Positions 36,216-46,915 of a stretch of 64,000 nucleotides of DNA are shown here, in pieces. Each line of letters starts with the position of its first letter. Position 1 is the first letter of the stretch. The notes beneath the pieces were generated by a model. The model was given only the letters and a program-made list of their open reading frames with translations. It was not told the DNA's origin and did not search any database. Made by a program: the position numbers and the translations under genes. Source of the DNA: Faecalibacillus intestinalis (GTDB lineage Bacteria > Bacillota_I > Bacilli_A > Erysipelotrichales > Coprobacillaceae); assembly GCF_003024685.1 (NCBI RefSeq), contig NZ_PYLQ01000010.1, forward strand, positions 1 through 64,000. Direction: 5' to 3'.

Positions 36216-37517
36216 CTATTTCATTTTTCTTATTTTAGCACTTCTATTCATTCTATCAAATTCCGAAACAACTTCTTTTATTTCAGTTTTATTCAATTTA
36301 TCTTTTCGTATTTCCAGATTTATAACAAATTTAAGATCTTCATCTTCATAGTAATATTGTTTATCAACAATCTTTTCATCTTCTTTTTCTAATAAATACT
36401 TATGTTCATTAATTTTTGAAAACTGATATCCCTTTTGTTTCGCAAATTCATATGGATCATCTTCAAATTGTTCAATTGAAATCATTGCTTCTGTCTCAAA
36501 AATACTTTTTACATCTGACTCTTCATCTTTAATATACAACAACAATCCCAATAAAGACGCATCGACTAAACAGTCTTCATCCATCTTTCTAAAATGAGTT
36601 TTCTTATATTTACTTAATAATATTTCTTTATAAAAAATATCTGCGGGAATAATGTGTTTATTTTTCAATCCTTTTCTTGACTCTTTTTGAACTGAATTAT
36701 TATAAAAATAAATTGGTTTATAAGGTATAAGATTTTCCATACTGTAAAGACAATCCGATCCCTCTAACAGACTTAATTTTGAAGAAATTTCTTTTGCAAT
36801 TTTATCTATTTGATAATAATGCCTAATTTTCCATTCTTTAAAAAGAACTCTTTCCTGCATTAAATCTTCATAGAGTTGTATTTCAATACCATTCTTTGTT
36901 TCTTCTGAATGATAAACATAGGGACATGATAACAATCTTTCTTTATCAAAATACTCAAGCATATAGCGACCAAAATACATTTTCCTGCTGAGGCCAACGT
37001 TGATTCCTAATTCATCATAAATTCGTAATGAATCGCTTCTCAATTTATAATTAGCTTTCATTTTTTTGAAACGATTAAACCATTTATTATATAAATCTTC
37101 TTGAGCTTGCGCTTGATATTCGTATATTTTTTCATCTATCACATGAATCATAAAATAGCGATCTCGAAAAAGAGCCTTTAAAATATCCAAACATTGATTA
37201 ATAATTGATGTATCATTTTTACACTTTAAAAGAATATACGAAATTCCCATAACATGCTCTGTCTGTTCCATTCTAAAATAAAGATCATCATTAAAGGAAA
37301 AAAATGACAAATACCAATACCATAAATTGCCATTATTTAAAACCCATTCCGTTTCTTCATTGGCATTTTTTGAAAGCAATGATGAGAATCTTTCGGAACG
37401 AATATTGCTCCATGTAAGATTTTCTCTTAAATTTAATTGAGCTAATAAGCTTTTCATAAATTCTGTATTGACAAATTCTCTTGTAATAAATGTAATCTTT
37501 ATTGAAATCCTATCCAT
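36216..37517 (-). CDS. Probable immunity protein 2
   Basis: This is a 433-residue soluble acidic protein with no signal peptide and no recognised domain. It directly follows the RHS toxin gene, the normal place for a cognate immunity gene. AAGGAG precedes the ATG. A 13-bp inverted repeat stands between toxin and this gene. It could also be an orphan remnant of another toxin system, but the frame is intact and well started. Confidence 0.55.
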   Translation of the reverse strand: MDRISIKITFITREFVNTEFMKSLLAQLNLRENLTWSNIRSERFSSLLSKNANEETEWVLNNGNLWYWYLSFFSFNDDLYFRMEQTEHVMGISYILLKCKNDTSIINQCLDILKALFRDRYFMIHVIDEKIYEYQAQAQEDLYNKWFNRFKKMKANYKLRSDSLRIYDELGINVGLSRKMYFGRYMLEYFDKERLLSCPYVYHSEETKNGIEIQLYEDLMQERVLFKEWKIRHYYQIDKIAKEISSKLSLLEGSDCLYSMENLIPYKPIYFYNNSVQKESRKGLKNKHIIPADIFYKEILLSKYKKTHFRKMDEDCLVDASLLGLLLYIKDEESDVKSIFETEAMISIEQFEDDPYEFAKQKGYQFSKINEHKYLLEKEDEKIVDKQYYYEDEDLKFVINLEIRKDKLNKTEIKEVVSEFDRMNRSAKIRKMK

Positions 37518-37539
37518 AAAAACTCCTTTTTATCAAATC

Positions 37540-37573
37540 TACTGCATTGCATAATTAATGATGCAATGCAGTA
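37540..37573. repeat. Perfect 13-bp inverted repeat between toxin and immunity genes
   Basis: TACTGCATTGCAT and its exact inverted copy flank AATTAATG. There is no T run on the minus strand, so it is not a simple terminator. It could protect RNA ends, bind a regulator or pause transcription. Confidence 0.7.
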
Positions 37574-37585
37574 ATCATGTTAATA

Positions 37586-40500
37586 TCAGTATTCAAATAT
37601 TCGAATAAGGACATCTCCTATCTGACCCGGTATATCTTTAGTCCTTGAAAGTGATCCTTTTGGAATATAAATATCCAATCTTTTTGTACTAACTTTTCTA
37701 ACCTCATTCAATTTATCACCTAATTCTTTTCCTTTTTTAAAGTTATTTACTTTTCTTAAGATGACATCATCATTTAAATCAGAAGCATACTGTTTAACTT
37801 TTCTTAGTATAGCACTGTCCTTTTCATAACTTGGTAACGTCACATCAATTGTTTTAACGCTGATTCCTTCTCCATTTTTGAAAAAATCAAATACTGGGAA
37901 GAACCCATCTGCTAATTTTCCAACATGCTCATATGCTGCATATTGAATTTTTGCAAGTTTTTCCTCAATTATTGTACCTCGTAATTTTGCAGGTAAGCTC
38001 CACTCTTCAGCAACTTTTGTTGATACTCTTCCAAATAAGTCATCAATATAACTTGAAAGTCTTGAACATAAACTGCTCACTGTTGAATAGCATTTATTAA
38101 CCAAAGGAATTTGTTCTATTTTTCCAGGTACTTTCTTCAAATAAGAAATTGTTCTTTTTGGAAAATCAGGAAGCTTTTCTAAAATACGTTTTGCAAGATC
38201 CGTTGCTTTTCCAGCAGCCCATTTTAATGGTTTTAGTAAGGAATCTGCAACCATTGTAAATACAATACAGCCAATGGAAATAATTGCACTTATAATCATT
38301 CCTCTTGCAAAATATATTAATGCATTAACAGCATCACATACATCCCCTGCTACTGGTAAAAATCCAATAACATCAATTATAAATTGCAGTTGATCTAATA
38401 TCTTATCTGACTTAGGTGATGGACACGGTTGCGGTTCTTTAGCCTTTACTTTTTTTACAGGTTGTATAACTTTTTTTACTGCCTTCGTTGATTCATTAAC
38501 TATTTTTACTGCATTAGAAACTGCCGAAGCAATTGCACCTGTTGTTTTTGATGGCACCGTCGTTGGTTTCTTTACTGTCTTTTTCTTTTCATCTTTCTTA
38601 TTGCTGAAAATACTTCCAACAGCATTTATAACACTATTTGCGGCACTAGCAATGATTGATAAGATGCTTTTGTGTCCACTAGGATCTACATACTTGTATT
38701 GATTATTCAAACAGTATGTGTATCGGTTTTGACTTGTAATGTTATCTTGTGTTCCCTTATAATCATCTATCTGTACGAACTGTCCAATTCTTGGATTGTA
38801 GTATCTTGCTCTTAAATAGATGTTTCCTGTTGTATCAAGCTTTTCTCCATCATAACCATAACCGCTTGTTTTATCATCTGTTTTTCCAAAGTCATCATAT
38901 TCAATCTGTGACATTGTCCCTTTTGATGATATTTCAGCCATTACACTTTGATTGTTTCCACTTAGATAAGTTTGTGTTCCATCTGCACTTTCTGTTGAGA
39001 TTCGTTCTTCTCCATAGATATGAACATCATCATTTTCAGAAAGCACAAGTGTATTTTCAGCTGTCTTATCTAAAAGATAATCTTTGTATTCACATTTTTC
39101 ATTGGATTTTGGATCCTTAATGAGATTACTTGCACACAATCCATTTTTTCTTCTGTATGTAAGCTGATATCTCATTGCATCAAATGATTCATCTGATTTT
39201 TTCGCATCCAACAGTTCTTCTACTTCAGTAAATGGTAATGACTGCATATAGTCGAACCATTCTTCTGTATCCTGTTTGTAATCTAAATCATATGGGCTGT
39301 TGATGATCTTTTCTTCATGAATTCGATCACCTTCACCATCATATTCATAATTGTAAGTTCTGTCTCTGTTTGTTTTTAAAGTAGTCAATTGACCAAATTC
39401 ATCATATTGATAATATTCTTTGTATCCACCAGCATAATAGATATCTCTTACATTTCCATTTTTATCATAATAGATATCAGTAAGTCCATCTTTTGATTTA
39501 ATACTTGTCAACTGATTTTTGTCATTATAGTGATAGATTTTATTTGTTCCATCACTTGATGACTCTACTTTGTTTCCAAAAAGATCATAGCTGTATTCAG
39601 TTATGACTGTTTTTCCATCAATCGTTTTTGTTGAAGCTTTCAATTCATCCGATTCATTGTAGTCATAGCTGTTAACGACACCATTGATTGTTTCTGAAAT
39701 AACATTGTCCTGTCCGTCATACTCATATTTGTATTCTGACAGTGTCTTGTCACCTTTAGTATTGACATAAGCTGTTCTACGATTTAGTTCATCATAACTG
39801 TAATCTGTAGTAATACCATTTCTTTCTAATGATTTTGTATTTCCTCTTACATCATAGCTGTAAGATGCATATTCCTTGTCATTTTTAGAAACCTTGTCTA
39901 TTTTATCAAACTGATTATAGGTATAGCCGATTGTATAATCATTATACTTCACTTCAGTTCTATTTCCATAGATATCCCATTTATATTCAACATTATTGTC
40001 GTTGGCATCTTTAACCTTTGTAATATTGTTGAACTTGTCATAGGTATACTTGACACTCTTATTGTTATAGTCTGCTTCTAAAAGGTTGTCATAGGCATCA
40101 TATTTGAACTGTCTTGTTCCTTCTGAAAGCTTTCTTCCCAATGCATCATATGAATAATCGATCGTTGTTCCATCGTTTTTTGTATAAGATGTCATTTGAC
40201 CGAAATCATCATACTGATAAGTTTCAGTAAGTCCATATTCGCTTACTTCTTTAATAAGATTATCAGCTTCATCATATTCATAAGTTGCTTTTTGATCATT
40301 ATAACTTCTTTCAACAAGATTGTTGTTTCCGTCATAATCGTACTTCATCACTCTTTCAAGAGGACTTTGTACCTTTGTCATGTTATTTAAGCTGTCGTAT
40401 TGATATCTTGTAATAAAGCCATTGCTGTTTGTTTCTGCAATCATATTGCTGTTGGCATCATATTCTCTTTTGATAACATGATCATAGATATCTTTATATT

Positions 40501-43500
40501 GAACAGCGTTGCCTTCTTCATCATAATCAACAGATACAATTGCTTTCATGCTTCCATCTTCCAATGATGGGTAAAGATACTGTACTGGATGTTTTAAAGC
40601 ATCATAGCGATATTGTGTTGTAAGACCCTTTTCAGTTTTTTCAACAACATTGCTTACAGCATCATATTTTTTTGAAATGATTTCCTTGTCGTTTTGTTTT
40701 TGACTTACTTCTCTTCCTAAAGCATCATAGCTGTATGTTGTCACCTTATCCTTATTTTCTGTTTTCTTGATAAGTTGTGAATTGACATCATATTTGTTAA
40801 CTGTTTCATGTTCTTCATAGGTTTCTTTTGTCTTATTTCCATATTTGTCATATTCATAAGTTGAAACATATTTTAAGGCATTTGTTGATTTAACGATTTG
40901 ATTCAAATCATTATATTCATTTTCTTTTGTTGTCTTATCATTTTCTTTGACAGAAACAAGTCTGCCAAGAGAATCATATTTATTGACTGTTGTCTTTCTT
41001 GGTTCAACAGTTTTTACTACCTGACCAAGCAGATCATATTCATTTTCTGTAACATTTTTATTTGGATCTGTTTCTTTGGTCCTTTGACCATAAATATCAT
41101 ATTCATACTCGCTGACAAATCCATTTTGGTTTGTTGCTTTTGATACGAATCCTTGGTCATTATATTCAAATGTTACTTTGTTTCCAAGCTTGTCTGTCAT
41201 TTCAGTAAGATGGAATTTGTCATTGTAAACGTAAGATACTGCAAATCCTCTCTTGTCAACTTCTTTTTCAACAAGTCCAAAGGCATTGTAATGTGTCTGT
41301 GAACTGTTTCCAAGGGCATCCGTTTCCTTAATAACATTGCCATAAATATCATATTCTTTAAGCGTTGCATTTCCAGCAGCATCTGTTTCCTTGATGACTT
41401 GACCCTTGGCATCATAATCTGTCTTGGTTACATTTCCAAGCTTGTCTGTCTTTTCAACAGCCTGTCCTAAAGCATCATATTTGACCGTATCTGTTTTATC
41501 AGTAAATGAATCGTGTGTTGAAACAAGCTGACCTTTGGCATCATAACTGTATGTTAATGTTTTCTTGCCATCTGTTGAATCACTGACTTTTCTGTTTAAC
41601 AGATCATATGTCGAATCAGTTACCGAACCAAGATGATTCGTCGTCTTGACTACATTTCCATATTTGTCGTATTCATAATCTGTTGCTTCATTTGTATTGC
41701 TTACTTCTTTAACAACACGACCATACTTGTCATATGTCTTGCTTGAAACTCTGCCATATGGATCTGTTGAGCTGACTTCCTGACTGAAGTCATCATATTC
41801 ATGAGTTGTTACTTTTCCACCATTATCAGATGTTTTGGTTACATTTCCATTTTTATCATATTCTGTTTCTGTAACAAGTCCTGTTGTCTGATTCGTAGAC
41901 TTGATGACCTGATCAAAACTATCATATTCTTCAACAGTGACCTCACTGATCTTGTTTGTTTTTGTAACACGCCCGTATTCATCATAAGATTTGATTTCTA
42001 CCGGTGTATCATTGATTGTTGTCTTAGTTACATTCCCAAACTTGTCATATTCAAATTTTGTTGTATTTTTATAGGCATCAACCGTTTCGGCTTGTTGACC
42101 CTTGTCATTGTATTTATAAGTTGTAATGTTTCCAAGTTTATCAATATCCTGAACCAGAATACTGTTGATGTCATAAATTTTTCTTTCGCTGTTTCCTTTA
42201 GCATCAATCGTTTCTGTTTCATTGTCCATTGCATCATATTTATGTTGTGTAACATTGCCTAGTTCATCCGTTTCCTTAACAAGTCTGTCGAGCTTATCAT
42301 ATTCACTTGTCTTTGTATTTCCATAGGTATCTGTTTCACTGAGAGTGTTTCCATAAACATCATAGCTGTATGTTGTTGTCTTTTTATCTTCTGTCTTTTT
42401 AATCAGTTGACCATAGACATCATATTTATTTGAAATAGCAACACCTTGCTCATTGACCTCTTTAATGACCCTGTCAAAAATATCATATTCTTTGGTATTG
42501 GCAAGTCCTCTTTGATCTACTGTCTTAATGATATTTCCATTTTTATCATATTCTTTTGTTTCAGTTTTTCCATTAGGTAAAGTTGTTTTTACAATTCTGT
42601 TAAACTCATCATATTCATAGGATGTAACATTTCCTCTTGCATCTGTTGTCTTTACAAGATTATCTCCATCATATTCATTTGATGTTGTATTTCCTTTTCC
42701 ATCAACTGTCTTGATTTCATGACCGACTGCATCATAAGTATGCGTTGTAACCTGACCATAGGCATCTGTTTCCTTTACGATTTGTCCTTTGGCGTCATAC
42801 GTATATTTTTTAATAAGTCCTTGTTCATCTGTTTCACTGATAATACGATCACGATTGTCATACTTCTTAGATGTTTTTAGATTTCCCTTTTGAGTTTGGA
42901 TAGCGTTGTTATTTTTATCATATACTGTAACTGTTTTGCTTCCAAGCTTGTCGATATATTCAACAACGTTTCCATTTCCATCATATTTGTATTCTTCACT
43001 GTTTCCATAGGAATCTGTTTTCTTGATGATCTGATTGCGATTGTCATAGACATATGCTGTTGTACGACCGTTTGAATCAGATTCATTAACAATATTTCCC
43101 ATGGCATCATAGCTGTAGTTTTCTACCAGACCATTGCTGTGAGTAACTGTTACAACCTGATTACCATCGTAGGCATAGCTTTTCCATACACCAAGAGCAT
43201 CTGTTTCTTTGACAAGAAGGTTCTGTTCATTATATTCATAAGTCACACCTTTTCTGTCTTCACTGTTTTCATAAATCAGATTGCTGTTGCTGTCATATTT
43301 ATAGGTTTCTTTCGTACCATCCGCAGATGTTTTTGATGTTACATTATCATTTTCATCATAGGTATATTTTTCACTTGTTCCATCTGGATTGCTTTGCAAT
43401 GTCAGATAGCCTTTTTTATTGTACTCATATGTTGTCTTTTGACCTTTTTCATCTGTTTCACCAATCATATTTCCAGCATCATTATAGCTGTAACTTTTCG

Positions 43501-46432
43501 ATGATCCATCCGCCTTTGTAATTTTTGTTACCTTATAGCTGTCATCAAGAACATACTTTTCTGTTTCCTTATCATTATAGGTAACACTTGTCGTATTTCC
43601 CTTATAGTCAAAAGAGACCTTGTTTCCATTGGCATCCGTTTGTGAAACGACAACTCCGTTATCCTTATAAGTATTTTGTGCCAAAGTATTCCCATTTTTG
43701 TCTGTAATACTTTTTACCTTGCCATTTTTATCATAACTGTATTGTTCACTGTTTCCATTGGCATCAATAAATACTGTAAGCTGTCTGTCTGCGTTATATT
43801 GATATTGTACATTTGTACCATTTGGCAAGTTGATTTTGCTGACAAGATGATAATCATTGTATTCAAACGTTACTTGTTTGTTTCCCATATCAATATTTGT
43901 AATAAATCCATATTCATCATAGTTGATACGTGATTCAAATCCCGTTTTCGTTTTAATAGATGTCAGAATTCCATATTCATCAAAGATATATGTAACATCT
44001 TCTTTATCATCTTTAATAGAAACATAGTCACCATCAACATTGACAGTAAGACGATCAATAAGTTTAGGTACATATTTTCCATCTTTCTTTTCAATTTTTA
44101 AGATCTTTCCATCTCCTCTGTAAAAGATCATGTTATCGTCTTTATCATAGGAAATATACTGTTCAATATTTGATGAATAATTGTTTCCAAAAATCGATGC
44201 ATTATCTTCTCCATAAGAGTTATAGACACGCGTCAAGCTTAATTCATCAAAATCTGTTAAAGTAAAATCTTTTGATTCATGATAGAAGTTTCCAATACTT
44301 GTATTAACTGGATCGGCAACTGCACAGTTTCCGTAGCATGCAGGCCCTCTGTAAACATATTTTGCCTCAAAAGATGAAAGCTTTAATGGTGGTCTGTAGA
44401 CATCCTTAGGTACTTTTGGATTATCTTTTGCAAATCTTAAGAAAAGAACATCTCCCTCTTTGACCTTGTTTGTAGATGTATTATTGTCTTTTTTAATATC
44501 ATCTACCTTCAAGCCATAGTGTGATGCAATAGATTTAAGATTATCTCCAAGTTTTACCTTATAGATAATAAACCCGTCTGTAATCAGTTCTTTTTCTGAC
44601 TCAGTGCCATCCTTTTTAACTTTCATTCGATATTCATAGAACGTATCGTATTTTGGAATATCTCCAATTTTTAGATAGCTTGTCGTATAGTTGACTTCAC
44701 CCTTTTCATATTTTTGGGTTCCATCAATTGGATCAGTTATATAAACTGGATCAATGAAATAAGGTGAACTTTTTTCTTTGGCATGCTGTGATTTTACAAG
44801 TTCAAAATCTGTTTCATTTGTTTTGGCATAAAGATCAAAATCAATATCACTGTTTGGTTTGGCAATACCATCCATGCTGATTGCTTCGAAATATTGACCG
44901 TCTTTACTGTAAACTCTTAATTCATTGTCAAACTCGTTGATGTCCAGATTTGGATCGACATCAAAATCATCACAATGATAAATTTCTACCTTTGGCAGAT
45001 TTCCTGTTGATTCTGAATTAAAAACATTACATTTCCAGTTAGGCGATTCATCCGTAACTTGCAGAATCAATGTTTTCTTTTGCCCATCCTTTAATTCTTG
45101 GACGTGCTTTGTAATATCAAATTCTTTAAATCCTTTTGGTTTAGAAAACTTGGTATTTGAAATAAACTGTTTTTGGTTATCTGCCGGCTGTGTATTCCAT
45201 GTAACCTTACCAGGATCAACATAGCTGGAGTTATAGATATTGATATCATTTAACTCATTGGCACGATCCAGATCCTGTTCCTTATAAAGTTTCAAAACAG
45301 CATTTTCAACTCTTTGATTTTCACCGATATTTGGCATTGCAAAATAGATGAATGTTCTTGCAATTTTAATATTACTGTTTTTACCACCATAGAAGTTATC
45401 ATCATATCCAACAAACAAATCTGAATATTGACTTTGGATATTTGGTCTTCCTGAACGGATATAGCTTGATTCAAGATCAATAACATCCACATTTTCAACT
45501 GCCACATTTGATCTGGCAACAACAGGATAGACTCTGTCTTCTTCACTTAACCAAGATGTTGTTAATGACAATGTAACTTTGATATTGCCATTATCAAGTT
45601 CCTTATAGTCATATCCTACTTCCTGATTTCTGTTTCCATCCTTATCAACAAGATAAGGCGCATTTAATACAAAGACTTCTTTTTTATCTTTTTTAAAAAC
45701 AATAGATCCTGCATCATTTTTACTGACATTATAGTCATCTTTGTAAACTTCAAATGAATAAGTATCTTTATCAAGTTCCCCATTGATATAGATATTTTGT
45801 GAAACCGTATTTGAATTGATTCTATATTCTAAATCTAAATTTTTTTCTACTTCTGAATACAGAATAACATTTTCTTTGATAGCATAATTTGTAAGACTTC
45901 CAGAAGGCATAACTGTAAGCACATTGTCTTTAGGATCTGTAATTTCTAATACGCCTTTTTGAATGTTGATGTCATAAAGACCATCTTTATTTTCATAAGA
46001 GGATGTTGATCTGAATAACGATGCTTTCTTTTCTATATCGTTATCAATCTCAACATATTTTCCATCTTCTTTTTTATGTATCTGCTCGAAATAAAAATCT
46101 GTCACATATTCCCCGCTTGACAGTTTATAAGTTTTTGTGTTTTCCGTTCTTAATTTAACGATTTCCTGATCATTTTGTCTGGAAGTATCTTCTTCGTCTA
46201 CCGAAGGTTCTTTTGTAATAACATCAGGATTTCCTTTTTCTATTATTTGTGCAGATGTCTTATGAACATTATTGATATTTTCATCATAATATTCTCCATA
46301 TGGATCCTGTTCCTTGATTTTTTCAAGTTCTTCTGCATATACTTTTCCAAACAGTTCAAGCTGACCAATTGCCATAGCTAGAACTATCATAGAAATGATG
46401 GCTATCTTTATTTTATTAAGTACAGCTTTCAT
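37586..46432 (-). CDS. WapA-like secreted RHS/YD-repeat toxin with nuclease tip
   Basis: 2948 residues. The signal peptide covers about 1-33 (ends KVYA). A DNRLRE-type wall domain lies at about 320-500, a LysM module (VKLGDNLKSIASHYGLKVDDI) at about 625-670, and a DUF6531-like start of the shell near 700 (DPVNTSIGNFYHESKDFTL). Dozens of YD repeats follow to about 2480. The RHS core motif is DTTGNIYLRARYYNPRIGQF near 2525. The last 145 residues (EEWSLPAKLRGTIIEEKLA, then FPVFDFF and GISVKTIDVTLPSY) resemble the EC869-type endonuclease toxins of contact-dependent systems. It starts one base from the stop of the preceding gene and is the last gene of the agrDB operon; immunity genes follow. Export is by Sec, as for WapA. 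Confidence 0.9.
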   Translation of the reverse strand: MKAVLNKIKIAIISMIVLAMAIGQLELFGKVYAEELEKIKEQDPYGEYYDENINNVHKTSAQIIEKGNPDVITKEPSVDEEDTSRQNDQEIVKLRTENTKTYKLSSGEYVTDFYFEQIHKKEDGKYVEIDNDIEKKASLFRSTSSYENKDGLYDINIQKGVLEITDPKDNVLTVMPSGSLTNYAIKENVILYSEVEKNLDLEYRINSNTVSQNIYINGELDKDTYSFEVYKDDYNVSKNDAGSIVFKKDKKEVFVLNAPYLVDKDGNRNQEVGYDYKELDNGNIKVTLSLTTSWLSEEDRVYPVVARSNVAVENVDVIDLESSYIRSGRPNIQSQYSDLFVGYDDNFYGGKNSNIKIARTFIYFAMPNIGENQRVENAVLKLYKEQDLDRANELNDINIYNSSYVDPGKVTWNTQPADNQKQFISNTKFSKPKGFKEFDITKHVQELKDGQKKTLILQVTDESPNWKCNVFNSESTGNLPKVEIYHCDDFDVDPNLDINEFDNELRVYSKDGQYFEAISMDGIAKPNSDIDFDLYAKTNETDFELVKSQHAKEKSSPYFIDPVYITDPIDGTQKYEKGEVNYTTSYLKIGDIPKYDTFYEYRMKVKKDGTESEKELITDGFIIYKVKLGDNLKSIASHYGLKVDDIKKDNNTSTNKVKEGDVLFLRFAKDNPKVPKDVYRPPLKLSSFEAKYVYRGPACYGNCAVADPVNTSIGNFYHESKDFTLTDFDELSLTRVYNSYGEDNASIFGNNYSSNIEQYISYDKDDNMIFYRGDGKILKIEKKDGKYVPKLIDRLTVNVDGDYVSIKDDKEDVTYIFDEYGILTSIKTKTGFESRINYDEYGFITNIDMGNKQVTFEYNDYHLVSKINLPNGTNVQYQYNADRQLTVFIDANGNSEQYSYDKNGKVKSITDKNGNTLAQNTYKDNGVVVSQTDANGNKVSFDYKGNTTSVTYNDKETEKYVLDDSYKVTKITKADGSSKSYSYNDAGNMIGETDEKGQKTTYEYNKKGYLTLQSNPDGTSEKYTYDENDNVTSKTSADGTKETYKYDSNSNLIYENSEDRKGVTYEYNEQNLLVKETDALGVWKSYAYDGNQVVTVTHSNGLVENYSYDAMGNIVNESDSNGRTTAYVYDNRNQIIKKTDSYGNSEEYKYDGNGNVVEYIDKLGSKTVTVYDKNNNAIQTQKGNLKTSKKYDNRDRIISETDEQGLIKKYTYDAKGQIVKETDAYGQVTTHTYDAVGHEIKTVDGKGNTTSNEYDGDNLVKTTDARGNVTSYEYDEFNRIVKTTLPNGKTETKEYDKNGNIIKTVDQRGLANTKEYDIFDRVIKEVNEQGVAISNKYDVYGQLIKKTEDKKTTTYSYDVYGNTLSETDTYGNTKTSEYDKLDRLVKETDELGNVTQHKYDAMDNETETIDAKGNSERKIYDINSILVQDIDKLGNITTYKYNDKGQQAETVDAYKNTTKFEYDKFGNVTKTTINDTPVEIKSYDEYGRVTKTNKISEVTVEEYDSFDQVIKSTNQTTGLVTETEYDKNGNVTKTSDNGGKVTTHEYDDFSQEVSSTDPYGRVSSKTYDKYGRVVKEVSNTNEATDYEYDKYGNVVKTTNHLGSVTDSTYDLLNRKVSDSTDGKKTLTYSYDAKGQLVSTHDSFTDKTDTVKYDALGQAVEKTDKLGNVTKTDYDAKGQVIKETDAAGNATLKEYDIYGNVIKETDALGNSSQTHYNAFGLVEKEVDKRGFAVSYVYNDKFHLTEMTDKLGNKVTFEYNDQGFVSKATNQNGFVSEYEYDIYGQRTKETDPNKNVTENEYDLLGQVVKTVEPRKTTVNKYDSLGRLVSVKENDKTTKENEYNDLNQIVKSTNALKYVSTYEYDKYGNKTKETYEEHETVNKYDVNSQLIKKTENKDKVTTYSYDALGREVSQKQNDKEIISKKYDAVSNVVEKTEKGLTTQYRYDALKHPVQYLYPSLEDGSMKAIVSVDYDEEGNAVQYKDIYDHVIKREYDANSNMIAETNSNGFITRYQYDSLNNMTKVQSPLERVMKYDYDGNNNLVERSYNDQKATYEYDEADNLIKEVSEYGLTETYQYDDFGQMTSYTKNDGTTIDYSYDALGRKLSEGTRQFKYDAYDNLLEADYNNKSVKYTYDKFNNITKVKDANDNNVEYKWDIYGNRTEVKYNDYTIGYTYNQFDKIDKVSKNDKEYASYSYDVRGNTKSLERNGITTDYSYDELNRRTAYVNTKGDKTLSEYKYEYDGQDNVISETINGVVNSYDYNESDELKASTKTIDGKTVITEYSYDLFGNKVESSSDGTNKIYHYNDKNQLTSIKSKDGLTDIYYDKNGNVRDIYYAGGYKEYYQYDEFGQLTTLKTNRDRTYNYEYDGEGDRIHEEKIINSPYDLDYKQDTEEWFDYMQSLPFTEVEELLDAKKSDESFDAMRYQLTYRRKNGLCASNLIKDPKSNEKCEYKDYLLDKTAENTLVLSENDDVHIYGEERISTESADGTQTYLSGNNQSVMAEISSKGTMSQIEYDDFGKTDDKTSGYGYDGEKLDTTGNIYLRARYYNPRIGQFVQIDDYKGTQDNITSQNRYTYCLNNQYKYVDPSGHKSILSIIASAANSVINAVGSIFSNKKDEKKKTVKKPTTVPSKTTGAIASAVSNAVKIVNESTKAVKKVIQPVKKVKAKEPQPCPSPKSDKILDQLQFIIDVIGFLPVAGDVCDAVNALIYFARGMIISAIISIGCIVFTMVADSLLKPLKWAAGKATDLAKRILEKLPDFPKRTISYLKKVPGKIEQIPLVNKCYSTVSSLCSRLSSYIDDLFGRVSTKVAEEWSLPAKLRGTIIEEKLAKIQYAAYEHVGKLADGFFPVFDFFKNGEGISVKTIDVTLPSYEKDSAILRKVKQYASDLNDDVILRKVNNFKKGKELGDKLNEVRKVSTKRLDIYIPKGSLSRTKDIPGQIGDVLIRIFEY

Positions 46433-46912
46433 CTAAACAGCCTCCTCATTACTATAATGTTGATAATAATAATCATGGTAGGCATTGTATGCTTTTTGAA
46501 GATCATCTACATCTTTTTCACATAACATATCGACCCATGCTTTTGTCGAAAATGAATGAAGCTTCTTTACGATAGCCTGTTGCAGCTCCATCATTTGTCT
46601 GACATAAGGATCTTTACTGTTAGAGTTTTCCTGAATCTGTTTATTTAAAATACTCTGACATTCCTGAACTTCTTGATACCACCCATCGTCACAGAAATTA
46701 CTTCCGTTTATTATTTTCAAAATAATAAGCATATTAGATACAGGTGTCATTTTACTGTCAAATTTCCCACTGCATTCATAATAGCCATTATCCTCAATTG
46801 CCTGTGTTTTTTGACTTGTCTGATAATAAACGACACCACTTACACCAACAACTGATAAAAATACGATGAGTCCAACAATAATATTTCTTGTCGTCCATTT
46901 CTTAAAACGCAT
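46433..46912 (-). CDS. Membrane-anchored protein of the toxin operon
   Basis: 159 residues with one N-terminal hydrophobic segment (about 10-30), then an extracellular helical part with three cysteines (YECSGKF, NFCDDGW, VQECQS). Not recognised. It lies 3 nt after agrB and its stop touches the toxin ATG. It may help toxin export or anchoring, or peptide maturation. Confidence 0.6.
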   Translation of the reverse strand: MRFKKWTTRNIIVGLIVFLSVVGVSGVVYYQTSQKTQAIEDNGYYECSGKFDSKMTPVSNMLIILKIINGSNFCDDGWYQEVQECQSILNKQIQENSNSKDPYVRQMMELQQAIVKKLHSFSTKAWVDMLCEKDVDDLQKAYNAYHDYYYQHYSNEEAV

Positions 46913-46915
46913 AAT

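Noticed and set aside
38000-46000. Regular short repeats that could suggest a CRISPR array or satellite DNA
   Set aside because: The periodicity is that of YD peptide repeats in one long reading frame; there are no constant repeats with variable spacers.
38749-46381. Many frames of 60-150 codons on both strands within the RHS gene
   Set aside because: They are shadows of the repeated YD codons, without starts or codon bias of their own.
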